The translations under genes and the position numbers were made by a program. From Symbiobacteriaceae bacterium (GTDB taxonomy: Bacteria; Bacillota_E; Symbiobacteriia; Symbiobacteriales; Symbiobacteriaceae): 16,048 bases of DNA. The first letter of the stretch is position 1. Each line of letters starts with the position of its first letter. Below are positions 1 through 7,407 of the stretch, piece after piece. Location: positions 1-16,048 of the forward strand of contig DAHVXO010000249.1 in NCBI GenBank assembly GCA_027356675.1, in the 5' to 3' direction. The notes under the pieces are model-generated. The model did no database searches and was not told the DNA's origin. It saw only the letters and a list, made by a program, of their open reading frames with translations.

Positions 1-642
1 GTCCGGGCCATTTTGCAGGAATATACCTTCACGGAGCTGGAGGCCGACCATGGCCTGCGGGCGCGCCTCGCCCGGGAAGAGGCTGAGCAGGGGCCCGGGT
101 ACCTGCACCGTCGCCTGCGGGATGTGGACCCTGAGGCGGCCGAGCGCCTGCACCCGGGCGACCTGCGGCGGTTGGTCCGAGCGCTGGAGGTCTTCGAACG
201 CACGGGCGTTCCGATCTCCCGGACCCAGACGGCGGCCCAGGGCGAGGCCCGCTACGACGATCTCTTCATCGGGCTGACCATGGACCGTGAACTGCTCTAC
301 CACCGCATCGACGCCCGGGTGGAGCAGATGCTGCGGAGTGGGCTGGTGACGGAGGTGCAGGGGCTGCTGCGCCGGTACTCGGCCAACCTGCCACCCATGC
401 AGGCTATCGGATACCGGGAGATTGCGTTGTACTTGCGGGGGCTCCTCAGTTGGCCCGAGGCGGCCGGGCTGATCAAGCGCAACACCCGCCGGTTCGCCAA
501 ACGGCAGTTTACCTGGTTCCGCAAGGACAGCCGGATTCACTGGATCGACGTCACCCGGATCGAACCAGCCACTGTTGTGGAAGAAATTGTTAGACTCGCG
601 GAAGGAAAATGGTCCCGCATTGTCGAACCAAACAATTCTTAG
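1..642 (+). CDS. miaA: tRNA dimethylallyltransferase MiaA (5'-truncated by window edge)
   Basis: The reading frame is already open at base 1 and stops with TAG at 640-642, so the N-terminal part (P-loop and most of the catalytic core) lies outside the window. MiaA transfers a dimethylallyl group to A37 of tRNAs that read UNN codons. Visible family hallmarks are the conserved [14 protein letters not shown] segment, the QAIGYREI motif about two thirds along, and the C-terminal [14 protein letters not shown] segment that contacts the tRNA. About 213 residues are present of a usual length near 310. The TTG at 13 is in frame but is internal, not a start. hfq follows 35 bp downstream on the same strand, as in many bacteria, so co-transcription is likely. 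Identification is firm. Confidence 0.95.
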   Translation, partial: VRAILQEYTFTELEADHGLRARLAREEAEQGPGYLHRRLRDVDPEAAERLHPGDLRRLVRALEVFERTGVPISRTQTAAQGEARYDDLFIGLTMDRELLYHRIDARVEQMLRSGLVTEVQGLLRRYSANLPPMQAIGYREIALYLRGLLSWPEAAGLIKRNTRRFAKRQFTWFRKDSRIHWIDVTRIEPATVVEEIVRLAEGKWSRIVEPNNS

Positions 643-677
643 ACCGTATGAAGCGGGTCAGAGCGGGGGGCGTTCAG

Positions 678-935
678 GTGCCAAAGGTACAGATCAACCT
701 GCAGGATAGTTTTCTGAATCAGGTGCGCAAGGAATCAATTCCCGTGACTGTCTATCTCGTGAATGGATATCAGCTGAAGGGCCATATCAAGGGCTTTGAC
801 AACTTTACCGTGGTGCTGGAGAACGACGGGAAACAGCAGTTGGTGTACAAGCATGCCCTTTCCACCATCACACCCATGCGCAGTGTTAACCTGAACCTCG
901 CGGTGGCCTTGCGCGAGGAGGAACCGGAGTCGTGA
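678..935 (+). CDS. hfq: RNA-binding protein Hfq
   Basis: This 85-residue protein matches the Gram-positive Hfq pattern. An N-terminal helix ([15 protein letters not shown], about residues 6-20) is followed by the Sm1 strands with [17 protein letters not shown], then the Sm2 signature YKHALST at residues 57-63. Hfq forms a hexameric ring that binds small RNAs and mRNA A/U-rich tracts. I chose the GTG at 678 because a GGGGGG run at 665-670 sits 7 bases upstream and homologs begin at this point. In-frame starts at 609 or 648 would overlap or abut miaA and add non-homologous residues. A short acidic tail (REEEPES) follows the Sm fold. A strong terminator lies directly downstream. Confidence 0.94.
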   Translation: MPKVQINLQDSFLNQVRKESIPVTVYLVNGYQLKGHIKGFDNFTVVLENDGKQQLVYKHALSTITPMRSVNLNLAVALREEEPES

Positions 936-970
936 ATCACCCTGCCTGACCCTGGCAATCGTGCCACTCC

Positions 971-1010
971 ACCCCGTCACCGCATATGCGCGGTGACGGG
1001 GTCTTCCTTT
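971..1010 (+). terminator. Rho-independent terminator after hfq
   Basis: A perfect 13-bp stem is formed by 971-983 and 990-1002 with a 6-base loop, followed by the T-rich tract CTTCCTTT (1003-1010). It sits 35 bp after the hfq stop and should end the miaA-hfq transcript before spoVK. The arms are very GC-rich, so the stem is stable even at high growth temperature. Confidence 0.85.
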
Positions 1011-1073
1011 GGGTCTCGGTCGTGCGCGCGTACAGGCCATGGGCAGCGTATGCTTGCGGTGAGGTGGCACGCG

Positions 1074-2063
1074 ATGGCACTGAAGGCGAATCGGCCCGAA
1101 CGCCTGGGAGAGATCAGCGCTCTGCTGCGGCAGGGCGCACTCAGTCCTCGGGAAGCGCTGCGCCTCGCTGTGGATCTGCGGCGGCGGAAGGCAACCGGCG
1201 CGGCCCGTGCGCCATCGCCTGCCGAACTGGAAGCGCAGCGCCAGGCCCGAACCGAATCCATCTTAAGGGAAATGGATGGGCTCGTCGGTCTGGCGGGGGT
1301 CAAACAGCACGTCCGGGAGGTCCAGGCCTTCTGCGATATTCAACTGCGGCGGTCGGAACAGGGGCTCGCCCGGGAGGCCACCGTCCTGCATATGGTCTTT
1401 ACCGGCAACCCCGGGACGGGAAAGACCACGGTTGCACGCCTACTGGGCCGTCTCTTCAAAGAGACGGGCGTCCTGCCACGCGGCCACATGGTCGAAGTGG
1501 AACGGGCCGACCTGGTGGGCGAGTACATCGGGCACACGGCGCAAAGGACCCGGGATGTGATCCGGCAGGCCATCGGGGGCGTGCTGTTTATCGACGAGGC
1601 CTATTCCCTGGCCCGGGGCGGGGAGAAGGACTTCGGTAAGGAGTCCATCGACTGCCTGGTGCGGGCGATGGAGGAGCACCGGGCCGACCTGCTCCTGATC
1701 CTTGCGGGCTACCCGCTTGAGATGGAGTGGTTTCTGGTCCAGAATCCGGGGCTCCGCTCCCGCTTCCCCACCGTGATTCCGTTTCCGGACTACTCACCCG
1801 CTGAGCTGCTGGCCATCGGTGAGGGCATGTGGCGTGAGCGCCAATACGAACTGGATGCCGAGGCCAGGGCCTACCTGCGGGCCCTCATGCGGGACCCAGA
1901 CTGGTTCGCCGGTACTGAGGGCAACGCCCGAGCCATGCGCAACCTGGTGGAGCGGTCCCTGCGCTGTCAGGCGCTGCGGCTGGTCGGCCGGTCCGACCTG
2001 AACCGGTCGGACCTGATGACCATCACACGGGGGGACCTGGTGCGCAGCAGCGCCCTTGGTTGA
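1074..2063 (+). CDS. spoVK: SpoVK/CbbX-family AAA ATPase (stage V sporulation protein K)
   Basis: The product has 329 residues. The first ~65 residues are charged and variable. The AAA core follows: a DGLVGLAGVKQHV entry segment (about 68-80), Walker A GNPGTGKTT at 111-119, Walker B VLFIDEAYSL at 170-179, and a conserved NPGLRSRF segment at 224-231 whose arginines fit the arginine-finger position. The GNPGTGKT/FIDEAYSL combination is typical of the SpoVK/CbbX subgroup. SpoVK is needed for late spore maturation in Bacillus, and the gene lies between hfq and hflX there too. I chose ATG 1074 because GGTGAGG lies about 9 bases upstream; ATG 1050 is in frame but has no comparable ribosome site. 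The partner acted on by this ATPase cannot be read from the sequence. The stop codon overlaps the -35 box of the next promoter. Confidence 0.88.
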   Translation: MALKANRPERLGEISALLRQGALSPREALRLAVDLRRRKATGAARAPSPAELEAQRQARTESILREMDGLVGLAGVKQHVREVQAFCDIQLRRSEQGLAREATVLHMVFTGNPGTGKTTVARLLGRLFKETGVLPRGHMVEVERADLVGEYIGHTAQRTRDVIRQAIGGVLFIDEAYSLARGGEKDFGKESIDCLVRAMEEHRADLLLILAGYPLEMEWFLVQNPGLRSRFPTVIPFPDYSPAELLAIGEGMWRERQYELDAEARAYLRALMRDPDWFAGTEGNARAMRNLVERSLRCQALRLVGRSDLNRSDLMTITRGDLVRSSALG

Positions 2064-2088
2064 CTTCCCACCCCGAATTCACTAGAAT
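2060..2088 (+). promoter_or_regulatory. Sigma-A-type promoter for the hflX leader
   Basis: TTGACT (2060-2065) and TAGAAT (2083-2088) are separated by exactly 17 bp. The -35 box overlaps the spoVK stop codon. The predicted transcript begins near 2095 and would carry a ~240-base leader before hflX, containing a short ORF and a terminator. Confidence 0.7.
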
Positions 2089-2121
2089 GAAAGCGATCTG
2101 TATCGGAGAGGGGATTGTGCC

Positions 2122-2184
2122 GTGATCAAGCGCATCAGCGGATTCCACACGCCGCATACACCCTCTCAGGTCAGCCGCCGGTAG
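2122..2184 (+). CDS. Putative 20-codon leader peptide upstream of hflX
   Basis: A GTG start at 2122 is preceded by the purine-rich GGAGAGGGG (2105-2113) with 8 bases of spacing, and the frame ends with TAG at 2182-2184. The product would be VIKRISGFHTPHTPSQVSRR, a basic peptide with no recognisable family. It lies between a good promoter and an intrinsic terminator. Its last five codons (2167-2181) overlap bases that could pair with the terminator's 5' arm. This fits a regulatory leader ORF whose translation, not its product, matters. Translation is an inference; there is no homology to support it. Confidence 0.45.
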   Translation: MIKRISGFHTPHTPSQVSRR

Positions 2185-2240
2185 CACCACCATTGTGGTG
2201 AAAAGGCCGCGGCCCTGCTTGGGGCTGCGGCCTTATTATG
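2185..2240 (+). terminator. Intrinsic terminator (possible attenuator) in the hflX leader
   Basis: A small hairpin (CACCAC 2185-2190, GTGGTG 2195-2200, CATT loop) is followed directly by a 13-bp stem. Its arms are 2203-2215 and 2222-2234, with one G-U pair and a short loop, and then the A/T-rich tail ATTAT. It lies after the hflX promoter and before hflX, so it would stop transcription of hflX unless bypassed. An alternative pairing of 2167-2181 with 2207-2217 (11 pairs, two bulges) would open the 5' arm. The alternative reading, a plain terminator for spoVK, is weakened by the promoter lying upstream of it. Confidence 0.65.
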
Positions 2241-2336
2241 TGTATGGAGGCGCAGTCCGCAGGGACCTGAGGGGAGGGGCAGGAGTACGCCTGCCCTGCA
2301 GGGAACCGGATGAACCGAAGGACTGGAGGAATCGCC

Positions 2337-3623
2337 TTGATGCAACCGTCTGGTAAAGGCCCCCAGCGTGCCCTGTTGGTGGCTCTGGAGCGTCCTGAGA
2401 AGCATGCCGATGGGTGGATGGCCGGGGAGTCGCTGGAGGAGCTGGAGCGGTTGGTCGACACCGCCGGCGCTACGGTGGTGGGTCGGCAGATCCAGCCACG
2501 GAAAACGCCAGATGTCGCGACCTTTGTCGGCAGCGGCAAGGCCCAGGAGATTGAGGAACTGCGCCGCCACCTGGAGTTCGACCTGGTGGTCTTTGACACC
2601 GAACTGAGGCCGGTGCAGCTGCGTAACCTGGAGAAGATCATTGGATGCCAGGTCGTCGACCGGACAACGGTGATTCTGGACATTTTCGCACAGCGTGCGC
2701 GCACGCGGGAGGCACGGCTGCAAGTCGAGCTGGCGCAGCTGAACTTCCGGCTCCCCCGCCTGACGGGCAAGGGCGTGGAGCTCTCCCGGCTGGGTGGCGG
2801 CATCGGCACGCGCGGGCCTGGTGAGACCAAGCTTGAGGTCGACCGGCGGCGGATCCATGAGCGGGTCAGCGCCCTCAAGCAGGATCTGGAGGAGATCAAG
2901 GCACACCGGTCCCGGCTCCGGACCGAGCGGACGGAGAACGCCGTGCCCGTAGTGGCCCTGACGGGTTACACCAACGCGGGCAAGTCCACGCTGCACCGGG
3001 CCCTGTCCGGCTCGGACGTGCTGGCCGAAGACCGGCTCTTCGCCACGCTGGATTCCACCACCCGGCGGGTTGAACCGGCCGAGGGCGAGCCATACTTGCT
3101 GGTGGATACCGTCGGGTTCATTCACAAGCTACCGACCTTCCTGGTGGCGGCCTTTCGCTCCACCCTCGAAGAGGTGACGGAGGCGGATTTGCTCCTGCAC
3201 GTAGTGGATGCGTCCCATCCCAAGCGGATCGAGCAGATGCAGACCGTGCACGACGTCCTGGCCGAGCTGAAGGCGGATCAGAAGCCGACTATGGTCGTGT
3301 ATAACAAGGCGGACCTGGCGGAGCCCGGGGAGTTGGAGCACATGCTCCTGCATACCCCAGACTCCGTGGCGGTGGCCGCGGCCCGGGGCGACAACCTGGA
3401 CGGGTTGCAGCGGGCCATCCACGAGGCACTTTCCTCCCGCCGGGAGACTGTCGAGATCCTGATCCCGTACGCGAAAGCCGCCTGGACAGCCTGGGTGCAC
3501 GAGCGCGGCCGGGTGCTCACAGAGGAACACCGGCCGGACGGGACTTATCTAAAGGTCGAGCTTGAGAAGAGCATGGCAAATCGCCTGCGGGCAGCCCTCA
3601 CAACAACGTCTACATCGATTTGA
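2337..3623 (+). CDS. hflX: Ribosome-associated GTPase HflX
   Basis: HflX is a GTPase that binds the 50S subunit and splits stalled or hibernating ribosomes. The protein (428 residues from the TTG start) has the N-terminal HflX domain, including the ELRPVQLRNLE segment and the diagnostic GIGTRGPGETKLEVDRRRI linker. The GTPase domain has G1 GYTNAGKST (about 210-218), G3 DTVGF (257-261) and G4 NKAD (323-326). I prefer TTG 2337 because GGAGG (2325-2329) lies 7 bases upstream. ATG 2340 (10 bases) and ATG 2310 (weak AGGGA upstream) are also possible. A 7-bp hairpin (2277-2283 with 2290-2296) sits just upstream of the 2310 ATG. The gene is probably controlled by the leader at 2088-2240. ynbB follows after 10 bp. 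Confidence 0.93.
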   Translation: MMQPSGKGPQRALLVALERPEKHADGWMAGESLEELERLVDTAGATVVGRQIQPRKTPDVATFVGSGKAQEIEELRRHLEFDLVVFDTELRPVQLRNLEKIIGCQVVDRTTVILDIFAQRARTREARLQVELAQLNFRLPRLTGKGVELSRLGGGIGTRGPGETKLEVDRRRIHERVSALKQDLEEIKAHRSRLRTERTENAVPVVALTGYTNAGKSTLHRALSGSDVLAEDRLFATLDSTTRRVEPAEGEPYLLVDTVGFIHKLPTFLVAAFRSTLEEVTEADLLLHVVDASHPKRIEQMQTVHDVLAELKADQKPTMVVYNKADLAEPGELEHMLLHTPDSVAVAAARGDNLDGLQRAIHEALSSRRETVEILIPYAKAAWTAWVHERGRVLTEEHRPDGTYLKVELEKSMANRLRAALTTTSTSI

Positions 3624-3633
3624 GGTGGCATGC

Positions 3634-4911
3634 GTGACTCTTTGGGACAAGCTGCTTGGCGAGGCGCCCGACCGCCTGAAGGAAGCCACTGTGCGGGCCA
3701 TGGAACAGGTCCGGCCCCAGTGGCAGTTGGTGGGCGAACGGGTCCTCGTCAATCAGGTCAAGGTGCTGCAAGCCTTCCAATCCGCAGGCGTGGCGGATAT
3801 CCACTTCGCCGGCTCCACCGGGTATGGCTATAGCGATATCGGTCGGGAGAAGGTCGAAGAGGTCTTCGCCCGGACCTTTCGCACCGAGGCCGCCCTGGTT
3901 CGGGCGCAAATCGTCTCCGGCACGCATGCCATCGCCTGCGGCCTGTTCGGCGCCCTGCGGCCGGGAGCTCGCCTCATCGCAGCGGCGGGAGAGCCGTATG
4001 ATACCCTGCGCCAGGTGATTGCCGGGGCTCCCGGCAGTCTGGTGGACTGGGGTGTTGACTATGCACAATTGGCGTTGCTCCCCGATGGCACCGTCGATCT
4101 GTCTGCCTTGGCCCAGAGCGTCGCGACTGCAGGGGCGGGAGTGGTGTTTATCCAGCGCTCCCGGGGCTACTCACTGCGACCATCGCTGACGGTGGCGGAG
4201 ATCGGGCGCATCATCGCCATCTGCAAGGCTGCCAATCCGCAGGTGACGTGCCTGGTAGACAACTGCTACGGCGAGTTCGTGGAGGAGCAGGAGCCCTCGG
4301 AAGTGGGCGCGGATCTGATCTGCGGATCGCTGATCAAGAACCCCGGTGGGGGCATCGCTCCCACGGGCGGTTACGTGGCCGGACGCCGGGAACTGGTGGA
4401 GCGAGCGGCTGCGCGGCTGGTGGCGCCGGGAATTGGCACGGAGGTAGGGCCGAATCTCGGGGTCAACCGTTTGTTCATGCAGGGGTTCTTCCTGGCACCG
4501 CATGTCACCGGTGAGGCGCTCAAGGGTGCGCAGTTCACGGCGGCGCTCTTCGCGGCGCTGGGGTATCGGGTGCGACCGGCCTTCGATGCCGAGCGAACGG
4601 ACCTGGTGCAGGCTGTGGAACTTGGCAGCGCCGCGGGGCTGATCGCCTTCTGCGAGGCTGTGCAGCGCTCCGGTCCGGTTGACGCCCACGTGCGTCCGGA
4701 GCCCTGGGCTATGCCCGGGTACACGGATCCGGTCATCATGGCCGCCGGCACGTTCGTGCAAGGGTCGAGTATTGAGCTGTCTGCGGACGGTCCCATGCGT
4801 CCCCCTTACACTGCTTACTTCCAGGGCGGGCTCACGGTGGAGCACGTGATCTGGGCGGCGGTGAACGCTGCGCGTGAGCTCCTGGTGCGAGGGATCTTGC
4901 CGACGGCCTGA
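3634..4911 (+). CDS. ynbB: PLP-dependent enzyme of the YnbB / methionine gamma-lyase-like ('aluminium resistance') family
   Basis: The 425-residue protein belongs to the fold-type I PLP family often annotated as methionine gamma-lyase-like or aluminium resistance protein. Visible marks are the N-terminal FAGSTGYGYSDIGREKVE segment, LVDNCYGEFVE containing the PLP-ring aspartate (Asp209), and GSLIKNPGGG with the likely Schiff-base lysine (Lys235). The same gene sits between hflX and glnRA in B. subtilis. The true substrate is not settled for this family. GTG 3634 is favoured because GAGGTGG (3622-3628) lies 5 bases upstream and overlaps the end of hflX; upstream in-frame codons lie inside hflX. 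Spacing to hflX implies co-transcription. Confidence 0.85.
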   Translation: MTLWDKLLGEAPDRLKEATVRAMEQVRPQWQLVGERVLVNQVKVLQAFQSAGVADIHFAGSTGYGYSDIGREKVEEVFARTFRTEAALVRAQIVSGTHAIACGLFGALRPGARLIAAAGEPYDTLRQVIAGAPGSLVDWGVDYAQLALLPDGTVDLSALAQSVATAGAGVVFIQRSRGYSLRPSLTVAEIGRIIAICKAANPQVTCLVDNCYGEFVEEQEPSEVGADLICGSLIKNPGGGIAPTGGYVAGRRELVERAAARLVAPGIGTEVGPNLGVNRLFMQGFFLAPHVTGEALKGAQFTAALFAALGYRVRPAFDAERTDLVQAVELGSAAGLIAFCEAVQRSGPVDAHVRPEPWAMPGYTDPVIMAAGTFVQGSSIELSADGPMRPPYTAYFQGGLTVEHVIWAAVNAARELLVRGILPTA

Positions 4912-4965
4912 TTTCGCTGCACCTGGCAGGGAAACGTTGCCGGCCAACGTACATATAGGAGAGGG

Positions 4966-5043
4966 ATGCCTGGTTGGCCAGTCAATTTCCTTGTGGCGGT
5001 CTCGCTCGTGGTCGCGTTTGAATTGAAGGTCATCTTGAATTGA
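4966..5043 (+). CDS. Possible 25-residue hydrophobic micropeptide upstream of glnA
   Basis: An ATG at 4966 is preceded at 4 bases by TAGGAG (4956-4961) within a longer purine run, and TGA at 5041-5043 closes the frame. The peptide contains a hydrophobic core (residues 7-18, FLVAVSLVVAFE) long enough for part of a membrane span. It ends within a 17-bp tandem repeat, 27 bp before the glnA start. It could be a small membrane peptide, a glnA leader ORF, or chance. No family is recognised. Confidence 0.3.
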   Translation: MPGWPVNFLVAVSLVVAFELKVILN

Positions 5044-5051
5044 AGGTCATC
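5018..5051 (+). repeat. Perfect 17-bp tandem duplication upstream of glnA
   Basis: TTGAATTGAAGGTCATC occurs twice head to tail (5018-5034 and 5035-5051), immediately before the AGGGGG ribosome site of glnA (5056-5061). It is more AT-rich than its surroundings. It does not fit the Bacillus GlnR/TnrA box (TGTNA-N7-TNACA). It could be a recent slippage duplication, or a pair of binding sites spaced 17 bp apart. Confidence 0.75.
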
Positions 5052-5070
5052 TTTTAGGGGGATTGGGTAC

Positions 5071-6411
5071 ATGTCCAACCGTCCAAAGACCAAGGAAGAA
5101 GTGGTCGAGCGGGTACGCGAATTGGATGTCCGCTTCGTGCGCATGCAGTTCACGGACATCCTCGGGATCACCAAGAATATGGACATCCCGGTCGAACAGC
5201 TCCAGAAGGCCCTGGACGGCCAGTTGCTCTTTGATGGGGCCTCCATCGAAGGATTCGTGCGCATCGAAGAGTCGGACATGCTGCTCAAGCCTGACCCTCA
5301 GACCTTCGCGGTCTTTCCGTGGCAGGAGCAGGGCGAGGGTGCCACCGCCCGTCTGATTTGCGACATTTACAACGCCGACGGGACGCCGTTCGAGGGCGAC
5401 CCGCGCGGGACGCTGAAGCGCATCACCGCTGAGGCGCAGGCGCTAGGCTATTCGATGATGGTCGGTCCCGAGCCGGAGTTCTTCCTGTTCCAGCGCGAGG
5501 CCGACGGCAAACCGACCACCAAGACGATCGACCAGGCCTCATACTTCGACCTCGGCCCCGTGGACCGGGGCGAGGAATGCCGGCGGGACTGCGTCCTGGC
5601 CCTTCAGAAGATGGGCTTTGAGATCGAAGCCTCGCACCACGAGGTGGCGCCCGGACAGCATGAGATCGACTTCAAGTATGCGGATGCCGTGCAGACCGCG
5701 GACAACGTGGCGACCTTCCGGTTCGTGGTGCGGACCATTGCGCTGCAGCATGGCCTGCACGCCTCGTTCATGCCCAAACCAATCATGGGTGTCAACGGGT
5801 CCGGCATGCACCTGCATCAGTCCCTGTTCAAAGACGGCAAGAACGCCTTCTATGACCCGTCTGCCAAGGGCGGGCTGTCTGCGACTTGCATGCAGTTCAT
5901 CGCCGGTATGCTGACGCACGCCCGGGCGTTTACGGCAGTCTGCAACCCGCTGGTGAACTCCTACAAGCGGATTGTTCCCGGTTATGAGGCGCCGGTCTAC
6001 CTGGCCTGGTCGGAGCGGAACCGGTCCCCATTGATCCGCATCCCCGCCCGACGGGGGAACTCCACTCGCATCGAGCTGCGCAGTCCCGATCCGTCGTGTA
6101 ATCCGTACCTGGCGCTGGCAGTGACGCTGGCATCTGGTCTGGACGGCATCAAGCGAGGTATGACGGCGCCTGAGCCGGTCAACCGCAACATCTATACCAT
6201 GAGTCCGGAGGAGCGCCATGCCGAAGGGATCTTGAACCTGCCCGGTAACCTCCGCGAAGCGCTGCGAGCCCTCGAGGACGACGATGTGGTCCAGGATGCC
6301 CTGGGGCCCCACATCTACGCCGCCTTCATGGAGGCCAAGCAGATCGAGTGGGACATCTACCGCACCCAGGTCCACCAGTGGGAGTTGGACCAGTACCTGT
6401 CCATCTTTTAG
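5071..6411 (+). CDS. glnA: Glutamine synthetase, class I-alpha
   Basis: GlnA makes glutamine from glutamate, ammonia and ATP as a dodecamer. The 446-residue protein is collinear with B. subtilis GlnA. It has [16 protein letters not shown] (54-69, with Arg64 at the place of the Bacillus feedback-inhibition arginine), metal-binding GPEPEFF (132-138), [26 protein letters not shown] (His247, His249), the flap PGYEAP (Glu306) and [11 protein letters not shown]. The C-terminal part reads [10 protein letters not shown] and lacks the tyrosine site adenylylated in the I-beta type, so control is probably by feedback inhibition. AGGGGG lies 9 bases before the ATG. Unlike Bacillus, no glnR regulator gene precedes it. 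Confidence 0.97.
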   Translation: MSNRPKTKEEVVERVRELDVRFVRMQFTDILGITKNMDIPVEQLQKALDGQLLFDGASIEGFVRIEESDMLLKPDPQTFAVFPWQEQGEGATARLICDIYNADGTPFEGDPRGTLKRITAEAQALGYSMMVGPEPEFFLFQREADGKPTTKTIDQASYFDLGPVDRGEECRRDCVLALQKMGFEIEASHHEVAPGQHEIDFKYADAVQTADNVATFRFVVRTIALQHGLHASFMPKPIMGVNGSGMHLHQSLFKDGKNAFYDPSAKGGLSATCMQFIAGMLTHARAFTAVCNPLVNSYKRIVPGYEAPVYLAWSERNRSPLIRIPARRGNSTRIELRSPDPSCNPYLALAVTLASGLDGIKRGMTAPEPVNRNIYTMSPEERHAEGILNLPGNLREALRALEDDDVVQDALGPHIYAAFMEAKQIEWDIYRTQVHQWELDQYLSIF

Positions 6412-6450
6412 CCGATCGCACAACAGCGGCCGTGCTTCCCCCGATCAACT

Positions 6451-6507
6451 GAAAAAAGTCGTAGGCCCTGCGCGAGGAGAATCGCGCAGGGCCTACGACT
6501 ATATTAG
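6451..6507. terminator. Bidirectional terminator between glnA and lexA
   Basis: A perfect 18-bp stem (6458-6475 with 6482-6499, 6-base loop) lies between the converging glnA and lexA genes. On the - strand it is followed by six T's (AAAAAA at 6452-6457 on +), ideal for lexA. On the + strand the tail is only TATATTA, weaker but usable for glnA. Confidence 0.88.
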
Positions 6508-6519
6508 CAGGAAGAGCGA

Positions 6520-7140
6520 CTAGTCCATCCGGCGGACGAGGCCGATGACCTTTCCAAGGATCTGAGCGCTGGGGACGATGATCGGATCCATGAAGCGGTT
6601 CTCGGGTTGCAGGCGGATGTGACCATGCTCCTTGTAGAAACGCTTGACGGTGGCCTCATCTTCGATCAGAGCGACCACGATCTCGCCGTTGCTGGAATAC
6701 TGCTGACGGCGCACCAGGACGTAGTCGCCATCGAGAATGCCGGCTTCGATCATGGAATCACCCTGCACCGTGAGGAAAAAGAGGTCCTCCTGGTCTGCCC
6801 GGACAAAGTCCGCCGGGAGTGGGAAATGGTCCTCCACATTCTGCTCGGCGAAGATCGGCAGTCCCGCAGTGACCCGCCCCATGACCGGAACATTGATCGT
6901 GCGCTTCGTGGGGGCGGCACCGGCCTCTCCAAGGACCTCAATCGCCCTGGGTTTGGTGGGATCCCGGCGGATGAAGCCCTTCTCCTCGAGCCGGGCCATG
7001 TGCCCGTGGACCGTGGAACTGGAACTGAGCCCGATCGCCTCGCCGATCTCACGAACCGACGGTGGGTAGCCCTTGGCACGAATCTCGTCCTTAATGAACT
7101 GCAGCACCTGGCGCTGGCGTTCGGTGAGCTCCTCTGGCAT
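6520..7140 (-). CDS. lexA: SOS repressor LexA
   Basis: The 206-residue protein has the LexA winged helix-turn-helix at 1-65 ([35 protein letters not shown]) and the S24 autoprotease domain. The self-cleavage site is Ala92-Gly93 in VTAGLPIF. The catalytic Ser129 lies in QGDSM and the catalytic Lys166 in DEATVKRF. It represses SOS genes and cleaves itself when stimulated by RecA filaments. The start at 7140 (ATG on the - strand) has AGGAGGTG 7 bases upstream; an in-frame codon at 7188 would add unrelated residues. The gene is divergent from yneA, as in Bacillus, and its own promoter overlaps a LexA box, so it is autoregulated. Confidence 0.96.
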   Translation of the reverse strand: MPEELTERQRQVLQFIKDEIRAKGYPPSVREIGEAIGLSSSSTVHGHMARLEEKGFIRRDPTKPRAIEVLGEAGAAPTKRTINVPVMGRVTAGLPIFAEQNVEDHFPLPADFVRADQEDLFFLTVQGDSMIEAGILDGDYVLVRRQQYSSNGEIVVALIEDEATVKRFYKEHGHIRLQPENRFMDPIIVPSAQILGKVIGLVRRMD

Positions 7141-7256
7141 GCAGCGGCACCTCCTATGAACGAGACGTGGAATGGCTGAAGCAAGCATGCTGCCGGACTG
7201 GATTCGTGCGGCGCGGTACTTGCCGGGTGTAGCTCGTTCTGCGAAATTCTGGTTCG

Positions 7257-7284
7257 ATTATAGCACATCAACCAGGGCCTGCAA
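7257..7284 (-). promoter_or_regulatory. lexA promoter (extended -10)
   Basis: On the - strand, TTGCAG (7284-7279) and TATAAT (7262-7257) are 16 bp apart, with TGC directly before TATAAT giving an extended -10. The -35 box is overlapped by the LexA box at 7282-7295, which explains autorepression. Confidence 0.75.
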
Positions 7285-7295
7285 ACATCTGTTCG
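7282..7295 (-). promoter_or_regulatory. LexA (SOS) box 1, over the lexA -35
   Basis: On the - strand this reads CGAACAGATGTTTG, which fits the Gram-positive SOS box (CGAAC-N4-GTTCG type) with one deviating base. It is identical to box 3 on the other strand, 55 bp away. Confidence 0.85.
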
Positions 7296-7315
7296 AACCC
7301 TTTTTTCCAAGACGC

Positions 7316-7344
7316 TTGACTCGAACAGACATTCGTGGTACTCT
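7316..7344 (+). promoter_or_regulatory. yneA promoter
   Basis: TTGACT (7316-7321) and TACTCT (7339-7344) are separated by 17 bp. LexA box 2 fills the spacer and box 3 lies at the expected start point, so the promoter should be fully shut by LexA. Confidence 0.7.
7322..7335 (+). promoter_or_regulatory. LexA (SOS) box 2, in the yneA promoter spacer
   Basis: CGAACAGACATTCG matches the SOS consensus except for A in place of the first G of the right half site (ATTCG for GTTCG). Its position between the -35 and -10 of yneA supports an operator role. Confidence 0.75.
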
Positions 7345-7349
7345 GAACA

Positions 7350-7363
7350 CGAACAGATGTTTG
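7350..7363 (+). promoter_or_regulatory. LexA (SOS) box 3, at the yneA start point
   Basis: CGAACAGATGTTTG begins 6 bp after the -10 box of the yneA promoter and is identical to box 1 read on the opposite strand. It is the strongest of the + strand boxes. Confidence 0.85.
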
Positions 7364-7407
7364 TGTGCCGGAATTACCGAGACCCACGTGAGGCGGAGGG
7401 ACTGTAA

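Noticed and set aside
609..677. Longer hfq start inside miaA
   Set aside because: The added residues do not resemble Hfq, while GTG 678 has a well-spaced GGGGGG ribosome site.
2166..3125. Long - strand open frame opposite hflX
   Set aside because: It is antisense to a well-supported hflX and spans intergenic DNA; high GC content produces such open frames by chance, and no family resemblance is seen.
4924..4941. Sigma-54-like -24/-12 element (TGGCA ... TTGCC) upstream of glnA
   Set aside because: There are 12 bases between the GG and GC dinucleotides where 10 are required, so it should not work as a sigma-54 promoter.
5539..6423. Long - strand open frame opposite glnA
   Set aside because: Shadow of the glutamine synthetase gene with no ribosome site or recognisable domain.
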